Shown: in pieces, positions 1-6,790 of the stretch
Layout: each line of letters begins with the position of its first letter
Numbering within the stretch: the stretch's first letter is position 1
Assembly: GCA_031428695.1 (NCBI GenBank)
Contig: JANOYE010000121.1
Span: forward strand, 1-37,679
DNA: 37,679 bases
Direction: 5' to 3'
From: JANYCG01 sp031428695
GTDB lineage: Bacteria > Pseudomonadota > Gammaproteobacteria > Burkholderiales > Burkholderiaceae_C
Program-made: the position numbers and the translations under genes
Notes under the pieces: model-generated
What the model saw: only the letters and a program-made list of their open reading frames with translations
The model's database searches: none
What the model was told of the DNA's origin: nothing

Positions 1-259
1 GTTCGCCCACAGCGCCTTCTACAACGCGCCTTTGCAGCGCATTGAAATGCACTTGATGAGCCGCGTGCACCAGCAAGTGCGCCTGTGCGGGCAAACCTTC
101 AGTTTCGAAGAAGGCGAGACGCTGCACACCGAGAATTCCTACAAATTCACCATCGACGGCCTGCGCGCGCTGGCCATCAAGGCTGGCTTTACGCCCGGCC
201 CGGTCTGGACAGATGCCAATCAGCTGTTCAGCGTGCATTGGCTCGTTGCGCCGCGCTGA
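1..259 (+). CDS. egtD: L-histidine N-alpha-methyltransferase EgtD, C-terminal part
   Basis: The 5' end lies outside the window; about 85 codons are visible, read from base 2. EgtD transfers three methyl groups from S-adenosylmethionine to histidine to make hercynine, the first step of ergothioneine synthesis in the cytoplasm. The visible residues match the family's C-terminal signature: AFYN...RIEMHL near the start, then GETLHTENSYKF and the closing VWTDANQLFSVHWL. ENSYKF belongs to the histidine-binding side of the fold. A TGA at 257-259 ends the gene. A DUF427 gene follows after 35 bases, so the two may be co-transcribed. The partner EgtB would be expected upstream, outside the window. The family call is firm; activity cannot be judged from a fragment. 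Confidence 0.9.
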   Translation, partial: FAHSAFYNAPLQRIEMHLMSRVHQQVRLCGQTFSFEEGETLHTENSYKFTIDGLRALAIKAGFTPGPVWTDANQLFSVHWLVAPR

Positions 260-294
260 ACCCGTGCAACGCCAACCATTTTCAGGAGAAGACT

Positions 295-576
295 ATGAAA
301 GCGATTTGGAACAAAACAGTGATTGCCGAGAGTGACGACATCGAGCTCGTCGAAGGCAACCACTACTTTCCCGAGGCCTCGCTCAAGCGCGAGTACACCA
401 CCTTCAGCAACCACAAAACCAGTTGCGCGTGGAAAGGCCAGGCAAGTTATTTGTCACTCATGGTCAATGGGGAAAAGAACACCGACGCCGTGTGGTTCTA
501 TGCCGACCCGAAGCCTGAAGCTGAAATGGTGCGCGGGCGCGTGGCTTTTTGGAAAGGCGTGAGCGTCGAGCCATGA
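295..576 (+). CDS. DUF427 domain protein, 93 residues
   Basis: This is a small cytoplasmic protein of the DUF427 family. It begins MKAIWNKTVIAESDD, carries the typical VEGNHYFP and CAWKGQASY segments and ends near AFWKGVSVEP. The biochemical function of the family is not established. The start at 295 is set by a strong AGGAG at 284-288; an upstream in-frame extension from 85 would overlap egtD in another frame and is unlikely. The gene lies 35 bases after egtD and 10 bases before a 2OG dioxygenase gene on the same strand, which suggests one transcription unit. The length is normal for the family. The family call is strong, but the role is unknown. Confidence 0.85.
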   Translation: MKAIWNKTVIAESDDIELVEGNHYFPEASLKREYTTFSNHKTSCAWKGQASYLSLMVNGEKNTDAVWFYADPKPEAEMVRGRVAFWKGVSVEP

Positions 577-586
577 ATGCTGAAGC

Positions 587-1348
587 ATGACTGGCCTGAT
601 CGCGCCATCGTCGCTCGCAGGGCTTGATCTTTTAACCGGCGCCTTGACCCAGCGCGGTTACGCTGTGCTGTCGCCCGAACTGGTGGCACATGGCGCAGGC
701 TGCAGTCTGCCCGAATTGCAGGCCCTGGACGCCTCCTGGAACAACCTGGCCACCGACACCTACCTGAAAGACGGAGGCCGTTACCGCAAGCGCAGGCATT
801 CGTGTTTTGTTGTTGACGGCGCCGAGCTGACGCAAACGCCGCACCGCGCGCATTGGCAACCCGTGGAATACAACGCCCTGCATGGCGGCATGCAGCGCTG
901 GTTTGAGCCAATGTCGCCAGAAGTCGTGAAAACCGCCGCATGGCAAAAACTGCTGCTGTGGCTGGCCGCCGTGAGCAGCGCGTGCGCCATTGCCGCTGGC
1001 GAAGGCCAGAAGCCAAAGCCCTGGTTCGTCGAAGCCCACCAGTTCCGCATCGACACCACCGACGGCATTGGCCGCCCCACCCCCGAAGGCGCGCACCGCG
1101 ACGGCGTGGATTTTGTTGCCGTCTTCATGGTCGAACGGGCCCACATCAAAGGCGGCGAAACCCGCGTGTTTGACGCCAACGGCTCATCCGGCGAACGCTT
1201 CACCCTCACACAGCCCTGGTCGCTGTTGGTGCTCGACGACGCGAAAGTGATCCACGAGTCAACGCCGATCCAGCCCGTGGGGGAGGGCGCGCACCGGGAT
1301 ACGCTGGTGGTGACCTTGCGGGCGGGTGCGTTTCAGGACGCTTTTTGA
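587..1348 (+). CDS. 2-oxoglutarate/Fe(II)-dependent dioxygenase, 2OG-Fe_Oxy_2 type
   Basis: A 253-residue cytoplasmic protein resembling the family of bacterial free-amino-acid hydroxylases (2OG-Fe_Oxy_2). The core reads WFVEAHQFRI (146-155), then EGAHRDGVDF with the iron-binding pair H170 and D172, then a likely distal iron ligand H223 in VIHESTP and a likely 2-oxoglutarate-binding R237 in AHRDTLVVTL. The facial triad therefore looks complete. Relatives hydroxylate amino acids such as isoleucine; the substrate here is unknown. The gene starts 10 bases after the DUF427 stop and has only a weak ribosome-binding site, so translational coupling is likely. Its position behind egtD makes histidine, hercynine or ergothioneine conceivable substrates, but that is only inference from context. 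Confidence 0.75.
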   Translation: MTGLIAPSSLAGLDLLTGALTQRGYAVLSPELVAHGAGCSLPELQALDASWNNLATDTYLKDGGRYRKRRHSCFVVDGAELTQTPHRAHWQPVEYNALHGGMQRWFEPMSPEVVKTAAWQKLLLWLAAVSSACAIAAGEGQKPKPWFVEAHQFRIDTTDGIGRPTPEGAHRDGVDFVAVFMVERAHIKGGETRVFDANGSSGERFTLTQPWSLLVLDDAKVIHESTPIQPVGEGAHRDTLVVTLRAGAFQDAF

Positions 1349-1676
1349 ACTGTCGCTCCTGGAGGTGGCAGACTGGCGTTTTACGTCCCTGGCGGGATCA
1401 GGCCGACGGGACACTCAGCTACGCGGCTGTCACCCACGGCGGCCTATGGCCGCCAGTTCCTTCTTTATGCCGCTACGCTGAGCGCCCCATCGACCTGATC
1501 CAATTGGAAGTGAGGGATGTTCAAGCGTTGAGCACCACCCACCCCGGCCTCACCCGCGCGCCCACGGATGTGCCGGAACAACTGCCTTGAGAATCCAATT
1601 GGGATTGAGGAAAATTAAATTCAAAAGCGAAGGGAAGTTGTCAAGAATTTGGTAGCACCTGGTGCTACACTGACTC
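1349..1676 (+). other. Gene-free stretch of 328 bases
   Basis: No convincing gene is seen. An open frame from 1345 to 1590 has a composition rich in Trp, Arg and Pro, no recognisable motif and no ribosome-binding site, so I do not call it. The stretch holds a 7-bp inverted repeat (GGCGGCC, 3-base spacer, GGCCGCC) at 1438-1454 without a T-run. Towards the right end the DNA becomes AT-rich and contains the putative toxin-antitoxin operator. Confidence 0.5.
1652..1668 (+). promoter_or_regulatory. Putative autoregulatory operator of the toxin-antitoxin pair
   Basis: A perfect inverted repeat, GTAGCACC-T-GGTGCTAC, ends 8 bases before the toxin start. XRE-type antitoxins usually repress their own operon by binding such dyads over the promoter. 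TACACT at 1666-1671 resembles a -10 box overlapping the right arm; no good -35 box is evident at normal spacing. The ATG at 1677 has no Shine-Dalgarno sequence, and a -10 box ending at 1671 would put the transcript start almost on that ATG, so a leaderless message is possible. Confidence 0.6.
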
Positions 1677-2078
1677 ATGATTTCTAAACTTGAAAGTCGT
1701 GTTTTCAAGACGGCAAGATTTTCGAAAGAGGCAAGGAAGGCCAAGATCAATGACCAGCTTCTTTGTTTGGCAATTGAGCAGGTGATGGCGGGCCAAGCTG
1801 ATGATCTTGGCGGTGGCATGTTCAAGTAGCGGTTGAACGACAACTTGCACCGATCCATCGTTCTTGCCAAAGGAGCGACATATTGGGTCTACGAATTTCT
1901 GTACGCTAAAAAAGATCGGAACAATATCAGTGATGGCGAGCTGCTTGCGTTTCGCCTGCTCGCCAAGAGCTACGCAAGTTTGACCGAATTCCAGCTAAAC
2001 CAACTTCTTGGCGGGAATGGCCTTTTGGAGATTTGCAATGAAAACCGCAATGACAGCGAAAACCAAATTCAAAAGTGA
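1677..2078 (+). pseudogene. RelE-type toxin interrupted by an in-frame amber codon
   Basis: Read through from ATG 1677, this frame gives about 132 residues of a RelE/HigB-like toxin of the type usually paired with an XRE antitoxin (pfam06296 type, an mRNA interferase-like fold). Recognisable parts are FKTARFSKEARKAKI near the start, the QADDLGGGMFK segment, then RLNDNLHRSIVLAKG, WVYEFLYAKKDRNNI and LLEICNEN. A TAG at 1827-1829 falls between GGGMFK and RLN, where relatives carry Lys or Gln, so one base change (AAG or CAG to TAG) explains it. Everything after it stays in frame and well conserved, so the mutation looks recent or is suppressed. The 3' end overlaps the antitoxin gene by 41 bases. 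Probably an inactive toxin; read-through by an amber suppressor is the alternative. Confidence 0.8.
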
Positions 2079-2373
2079 CGCTTTTGAAGCGATTCACACG
2101 TCTGCATCGGCGCTGCAAGAGGTTGGCGCCATCGACGCAATGACGATGCGCAAGTTTGATGAATCGTGCCTGGCAACGCCTGCCGTTTTGAAGCCCAGCC
2201 AAATCAAGCGGATTCGCCAGAGCGCGCATGTCAGCCAACCTGTATTTGCCAGGTACCTCAACACGAGCGAATCAACGATCCAAAAATGGGAGTCTGGGAG
2301 CAAACATCCCAGCGGGATGGCGCTCAAGCTGTTGGCAGTGGTAAAAAAGCACGGATTGGAAGTGTTGGCCTGA
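2038..2373 (+). CDS. XRE-family antitoxin
   Basis: This 111-residue cytoplasmic DNA-binding protein is the likely antitoxin of the upstream RelE-like toxin. The helix-turn-helix lies in the C-terminal half: LKPSQIKRIRQSAHVSQPVFARYLNTS then STIQKWESGSKHPSG, typical of HigA/NadS-like XRE proteins. In such systems it neutralises the toxin by binding it and represses the operon. The start at 2038 is supported by GGAG at 2027-2030; a TTG at 2008 is possible but less well placed. The start lies inside the end of the toxin frame, the usual toxin-first overlapping arrangement. The gene is intact although the toxin carries a stop codon, as expected when an antitoxin is retained or still acts as a regulator. 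Confidence 0.85.
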   Translation: MKTAMTAKTKFKSDAFEAIHTSASALQEVGAIDAMTMRKFDESCLATPAVLKPSQIKRIRQSAHVSQPVFARYLNTSESTIQKWESGSKHPSGMALKLLAVVKKHGLEVLA

Positions 2374-2419
2374 TCAATTTTTTTGGGCGAAGGTTCGGGC
2401 GCTGATTGACCGCATGGCG

Positions 2420-3601
2420 TCAAACGACTTTCTGCTCCCGCAACCCAGCAATCGCCGCCGCATCAAAGCCCAACTCCCGCAACACCTCATCCGTATGCTC
2501 TCCGAGCTGCGGCGCCGGCATGCGGAACTTGGCGGGCGTGCCAGACATATCCACCGGGTGCGGCGCGAGCGGGTAGGGCTGCGACATGCCTGGGAATTCG
2601 CGCATTGGGAGAAGCTCAGCGGCTTTGATCTGCGCGTCTTCCAGTGTCTCGCGCGGCGTGTAGATCGGGCCGGAGGGGATTTTGGCTTTGGCCAGCGTGT
2701 CCAGCGCTTCCTCACGCGTCACGGTGGCGCACCATTCGCCCACCACGCGGCTAATCTCCAAGCTGTTGTCGCCGCGCACCAGGTCGTTGGCAAAACGCGG
2801 GTCGGTCTTCATGTCTGGCCTGCCGATGAGGTCACACATGCGCCGGAACATCGGATCTCCAATCGTCTGAATCAACAGCCAGCCAGTTTTAGTTTTGAAA
2901 GCGTCGCTGGGCGCGGTGGCAAAACCCCGGTTGCCTTGTGGAATACGGTCGGTCGCGCGCACCGATTGCTCGATCAAGATGCCGTTGGTCTGGATCACGG
3001 CGCTGCGCAACAACGAGCCTTCCACGAGTTGGCCTTTTCCGCTTTTCTCGCGCGCCCACAACGCCGCCAGCGCGCCCATGGCGCAAGCCTGCGCGGTGGA
3101 AAAATCGACGTAGGTGGTGATGGCGCGGCGCGGCGCATCGGGCAGGCCCGTCATGTGCATGGCGCCGCTCATGGCCTGGCCCACGCCGTCAAAACCGGGG
3201 CGTTGGCTCCAGGGGCCGACGGTGCCGTAAGCGTTCACCGTGACCAGCACGCAGCGCGGGTTCAACGCGCTCACGGTGGCGTAGTCCAAGCCCAATTGGG
3301 TGAGTGTGGGTGTGGGCAGGTTGGCCACCACCACATCAGCGGTCTTGATGAGTTTTCGCACGATCTCGCGGCCCGCAGGCGAGGCGAGATCGAGCGTGAG
3401 GCAGCGTTTATTGCGGTTGATCTGCAAGAACATGCCGCCTTCGCCCGACTCGGCGACCGGCAACACGCAGCGGTCTTCACCGCCTTCGAGGCGCTCGATG
3501 CGGATCACATCGGCGCCCATGTCGGCCAGCAGCGCGGCAGCATACGGGCCGGCGATGAAGCGGCCAAAATCAAGAACGCGGTATCCGGTCAACAAGCCCA
3601 T
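2420..3601 (-). CDS. Class III CoA-transferase (CaiB/BaiF family)
   Basis: A 393-residue cytoplasmic enzyme of the formyl-CoA/carnitine CoA-transferase family, which moves CoA between carboxylic acids through an aspartyl-CoA intermediate. The N-terminus (GYRVLDFGRFIAGPYAAALLADMGADVIRIE) is the family's CoA-binding start. PGFDGVGQAMSG (135-146) is a core motif, and D166 in TYVDFSTAQA sits where the catalytic aspartate is expected. EHTDEVLRELG near the C-terminus is also typical. Length matches the family. The substrate cannot be told from sequence. The gene is convergent with the antitoxin gene (46 bases apart) and divergent from the binding-protein gene at 3705. It seems to be monocistronic and has only a weak ribosome-binding site. 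Confidence 0.88.
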   Translation of the reverse strand: MGLLTGYRVLDFGRFIAGPYAAALLADMGADVIRIERLEGGEDRCVLPVAESGEGGMFLQINRNKRCLTLDLASPAGREIVRKLIKTADVVVANLPTPTLTQLGLDYATVSALNPRCVLVTVNAYGTVGPWSQRPGFDGVGQAMSGAMHMTGLPDAPRRAITTYVDFSTAQACAMGALAALWAREKSGKGQLVEGSLLRSAVIQTNGILIEQSVRATDRIPQGNRGFATAPSDAFKTKTGWLLIQTIGDPMFRRMCDLIGRPDMKTDPRFANDLVRGDNSLEISRVVGEWCATVTREEALDTLAKAKIPSGPIYTPRETLEDAQIKAAELLPMREFPGMSQPYPLAPHPVDMSGTPAKFRMPAPQLGEHTDEVLRELGFDAAAIAGLREQKVV

Positions 3602-3704
3602 GGCAGTCCGTTCAAAAGGATGGAAAGGTCAATTATGAATGGGCAGGGACATCCGACAAACCTGTGCCAAACCTGTACTATGGAACGTCGTCCCAAGGGT
3701 TTTT

Positions 3705-5267
3705 ATGAAGTTTCCCTTTTTTCCGTTGGTGTGCGGCTTGATCATGTTGTCCACCGGCCATGCTGCCACCGTGCGTGTCGCTAACCAAGGCGATGTGTTG
3801 TCGCTCGATCCGCATTCGTTTAACGAAGCGGTGCAGCTGTCTTTTTTGAACAATGTGTTCGAGGCGTTGGTCACGCGTGGAAAAGATTTGAAGCTCACGC
3901 CGTCTTTGGCAAACCAATGGTCGGCGCCGTCTGCCAACGTGTGGCGCTTCGAGTTGCGCAAAAACGTCAAGTTTCACGATGGCGCGCCGTTCTCTGCAGA
4001 CGACGTGGTGTTTTCGCTTGAGCGCGCGCGAGGCGAGGGCTCCGACGTGAAACCGCAATTGGCGTCAGTCAAAACAATTCGAAAGGTGTCGGATTTCGTC
4101 GTCGAGCTGGAAACCTCCGCCCCCAACCCGATCCTGCCCGAGCTGTTGACGAACGTGCTGATTTTGAACCGCGCCTGGGCCGAAACCAACCAGGCCACGC
4201 GCCCGGTTGACCGCCGACGCGGCATTGAAAACGCAGCGTCTTTCCGTGCCAACGGCACTGGCCCGTTTCGGGTGCGCGAGCGCCAGCCTGGCACACGTAC
4301 GGTGTTGCAGCGCTCGCCGACGTGGTGGAACTCGTTTGAAACCAACCTGGACGAGGTGGTGTTCACACCGATTGAAAATAATTCCACCCGCGTGGCGGCT
4401 TTGTTGTCGGGTGAGGTGGACATCATCGACCCGGTGCCTTTGCAGGATGTGCAACGCATCAACAGCACGGCGAACCTTCGCGTGGTGGAGAACCCCGAGC
4501 TGCGGGTGATTTTTCTCGGCTTTGACCAAAAACGCGATGTGTTGCTCAACTCCAGCGTCAAGGACAAAAACCCGTTCAAAGACAAACGCGTGCGCCAGGC
4601 GTTTTACCAGGCGATTGACATACAAACCATCAAAACCCGCATCATGCGCAACGCCGCCTTTCCCACGGGTGGCATGGTGGCCAATGGCATTCGCGGCTAC
4701 ACGGCTGACATGGAGACCCGCTTGCCGTTTGACCTGGAAGCGGCCAAAAAATTGCTGGCTGAAGCCGGTTACCCCAATGGTTTTGAAGTGGCGATGAACT
4801 GCCCGAATGACCGCTATGTGAACGATTTGGAAGTGTGCCAGGCGGTGGCGGCCAACTTGGCGCGGGCGGGCGTCAAAATCAACCTGCAAGCCGAATCCAA
4901 ATCCACCTATTTCCCCAAGGCACTCAAACGCGAAGTCAATTTTTTCATGCTGGGTTGGTCACCCGCGGGTTACGACGCGCACAACCTGCTGTTCACGGTG
5001 CTGGCCACGCCAAGCGGCAGCCAGGGCAGCTGGAATTTTGGCGCGTACAGCAACCCCAAGCTCGATGAGCTGACGGCGAAAATCCAGTCTGAAGTGAATG
5101 CGGAACAGCGCGCGTTGATGGTCAAACAAGCGCTGGACTTGCATGCCCAGGACATCGGCCATATTCCGCTTTACCAGCAAGCGCTGGCCTGGGGGCAAAA
5201 GAAAAACATCGACGCTTACCAGCGCGCCGATGGTTTCATGTTGTTCAAGTGGATGAGCGTCAAGTAA
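3705..5267 (+). CDS. ABC transporter periplasmic binding protein, peptide/opine type
   Basis: A 520-residue binding protein of the SBP_bac_5 (DppA/OppA) family, which captures peptides, opines or similar ligands in the periplasm. Start 3705 gives a clean Sec signal peptide (MKFPFFPLVCGLIMLSTGHA, cleavage before ATVRVA) and has AAGGG at 3694-3698. An upstream in-frame ATG at 3639 would bury the signal peptide and is rejected. Family segments are GDVLSLDPHSFNE, LAnQWSAPSANVWRFELRKNVKFHDGAPFSADDVVFSLER, GTGPFRV and VRQAFYQAIDI. No permease or ATPase genes follow; a reductase gene converges from the other side with a 10-base gap. It must therefore work with a transporter encoded elsewhere. Ligand unknown. 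Confidence 0.9.
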   Translation: MKFPFFPLVCGLIMLSTGHAATVRVANQGDVLSLDPHSFNEAVQLSFLNNVFEALVTRGKDLKLTPSLANQWSAPSANVWRFELRKNVKFHDGAPFSADDVVFSLERARGEGSDVKPQLASVKTIRKVSDFVVELETSAPNPILPELLTNVLILNRAWAETNQATRPVDRRRGIENAASFRANGTGPFRVRERQPGTRTVLQRSPTWWNSFETNLDEVVFTPIENNSTRVAALLSGEVDIIDPVPLQDVQRINSTANLRVVENPELRVIFLGFDQKRDVLLNSSVKDKNPFKDKRVRQAFYQAIDIQTIKTRIMRNAAFPTGGMVANGIRGYTADMETRLPFDLEAAKKLLAEAGYPNGFEVAMNCPNDRYVNDLEVCQAVAANLARAGVKINLQAESKSTYFPKALKREVNFFMLGWSPAGYDAHNLLFTVLATPSGSQGSWNFGAYSNPKLDELTAKIQSEVNAEQRALMVKQALDLHAQDIGHIPLYQQALAWGQKKNIDAYQRADGFMLFKWMSVK

Positions 5268-5277
5268 CGAAAGGCGC

Positions 5278-6063
5278 TTAACCTGCCTCGTTCACATCAG
5301 CAATGGGGTTGCTTCCAAAATCGGCGCGATGCAGGTAGGCCAGCACTTTGCGCGCGCAGTCTTGCGGGCTGCTGAGGTGGCCGTTGGTCTTCAAGTCCAG
5401 AAAGCGGCCCTGATCGGGAAACTTGGCAGCCTCGGCGCCACGCAGGTGAACCTGCATGTCGGTGTCGATCACACCGGGGGCAATTGAGCAGACTTTCGCG
5501 CCATTCGGCAGTGCTGCTTCGTCCAGGGCGAGGCAGCGGGTGAAGTGGTCCATGCCGGCCTTGGTGGCGCAGTAGATCGACTGTGCGGCCATGGGCCGAC
5601 GGCCCAACCCGCTGGAGATGTTGAGCACACGGCGCGACAAGCCAGGCCCTTTGGCCGATTGCCAAGCCTGCGTGGCGTGCAGGAACGCGGCGGTCAACTG
5701 CATGGGCGCTTCCAGGCCGACGCGCAACACCGTCGCGATTTCGGCGGGGTCGGACGCGCCCAGCGGGGCGATGGTCGGCAGCAGGGCGGCATTGTTGATC
5801 AGGGTGGCGCTTTGGAAACTGGCCCGCGCGCTGCCGTGGCGCGCCAGCCATTGCGTGAGCATGGCGGCAGCTTCAAACCCGTGGTCAAGGTTCAAAGGCC
5901 ATTGCTCGATGGTGCAGCCGCTGGTTTTGGCAAGGCTGGCCAGCTCCGCGTTTTCTTTGCGCGAGATGCACAGCAAAAAATTGTCGGCTCGCAACAGTTG
6001 CTGCGCCATGGCGAGCCCGAGCCCGCGCGAGGCGCCGGTAATGATGTAGAGGTGTTTGGGCAT
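5278..6063 (-). CDS. Short-chain dehydrogenase/reductase, sepiapterin/benzil-reductase-like
   Basis: A 261-residue NAD(P)-dependent oxidoreductase. It has the cofactor motif TGASRGLG at 9-16, NNAA at 90-93, the catalytic serine region NISSG (S150/S151) and the YCATK active site with Y164 and K168. SRKENAE following the second strand fits NADPH preference. The layout, including PGVIDTDMQ after the active site, resembles sepiapterin reductase and YueD-type benzil reductases. The true substrate is unknown. The gene is followed on the same strand by a pseudouridine-synthase gene that lies upstream of it (56-base gap holding a GCTAT-N7-ATAGC element), so it may be last in that unit. Upstream sequence shows no strong ribosome-binding site. 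Confidence 0.85.
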   Translation of the reverse strand: MPKHLYIITGASRGLGLAMAQQLLRADNFLLCISRKENAELASLAKTSGCTIEQWPLNLDHGFEAAAMLTQWLARHGSARASFQSATLINNAALLPTIAPLGASDPAEIATVLRVGLEAPMQLTAAFLHATQAWQSAKGPGLSRRVLNISSGLGRRPMAAQSIYCATKAGMDHFTRCLALDEAALPNGAKVCSIAPGVIDTDMQVHLRGAEAAKFPDQGRFLDLKTNGHLSSPQDCARKVLAYLHRADFGSNPIADVNEAG

Positions 6064-6090
6064 TTGGGTCTCGACTTATGTGCGTAGGAG

Positions 6091-6107
6091 GCTATGATAA
6101 ATATAGC
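6091..6107. repeat. Copy of the 17-bp GCTAT-N7-RTAGC element (intergenic)
   Basis: GCTAT-GATAAAT-ATAGC is an imperfect dyad in the short gap between the reductase and pseudouridine-synthase genes. Exact copies of the same pattern occur at 12824, 16654, 28959 and 31360. Confidence 0.6.
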
Positions 6108-6118
6108 GAAAAGAAATT

Positions 6119-6790
6119 TCAAAAAGGCGCGTGACTTTCGAATTGCATTGTCGCGCCAGTTGCCGGGTGCGCAAATGACAGAGTTGCAGCATGCAACATC
6201 AGACGCTCGGCCAGCTCGGCAATGTCAGCGGGCGCGTACAGCGCATCGCCCAAGATTGGGTGGCCGATGGCGGCCATGTGAACCCGCAATTGGTGGGTGC
6301 GGCCAGTGAGGGGTTCGAGTTCAACGCGGGCCGAAAGGCAGGTGTTGTTTTGCGCCGCAGCGGGTGCTTGCCGCCAGCGCGTGGTGCTGGGTTTGCCTTG
6401 CTCCAGGTTGACCATTTGGCGCGGCCGGTTGGGCCAGTCGGCGCTGATGGGCAGTTCGATGGTTGACCATGCTTGCGCATCAGCTTCGGCGGCGTTGGTG
6501 TTGCCTGCCACCCAGGCCACGTACCGTTTGTAGACCTCGCGTGCTTCAAAGGCCGCGCTCAATTTGCGTTGGTTGGCAATGCCGCGCGCCATCAGCACCA
6601 GGCCCGAAGTGGCCATGTCCAAACGGTGGACGACGAGCGCATCCGGGTAAGCTGCCTGCACCCTCGCGCTTAACGAGTCCTGCTTGTCAGCGCCTCGCCC
6701 CGGCACACACAACAGGCCGGCGGGTTTGTCGAGCAGCAGCAGCGCCTCATCAGCGAAGGCCAGCCTGAGGCCGCCAAGTGTCTGGCTCAA
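6119..6790 (-). CDS. RluA-family RNA pseudouridine synthase
   Basis: A 223-residue enzyme that isomerises specific uridines in RNA to pseudouridine. The catalytic block reads VVHRLDMATSGLVLMARG with the nucleophile D58. DKPAGLLCVPGRG (21-33) and TGRTHQLRVHMAAIGHPILGDALY are the other family motifs. There is no N-terminal S4 domain, so it is of the short RluA/TruC-like kind; whether it acts on rRNA or tRNA cannot be decided here. Its start overlaps the stop of the upstream hybrid kinase gene by 4 bases, so the two are translationally coupled on the minus strand. The family call is firm. Confidence 0.92.
   Translation of the reverse strand: MSQTLGGLRLAFADEALLLLDKPAGLLCVPGRGADKQDSLSARVQAAYPDALVVHRLDMATSGLVLMARGIANQRKLSAAFEAREVYKRYVAWVAGNTNAAEADAQAWSTIELPISADWPNRPRQMVNLEQGKPSTTRWRQAPAAAQNNTCLSARVELEPLTGRTHQLRVHMAAIGHPILGDALYAPADIAELAERLMLHAATLSFAHPATGATMQFESHAPF

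Noticed and set aside
1345..1590. 81-codon frame after the dioxygenase gene
   Set aside because: No ribosome-binding site, odd Trp/Arg/Pro composition and no recognisable family.
2414..3784. 456-codon plus-strand frame opposite the CoA-transferase
   Set aside because: Shadow of a well-conserved gene; it also runs through the promoter region of the binding-protein gene.
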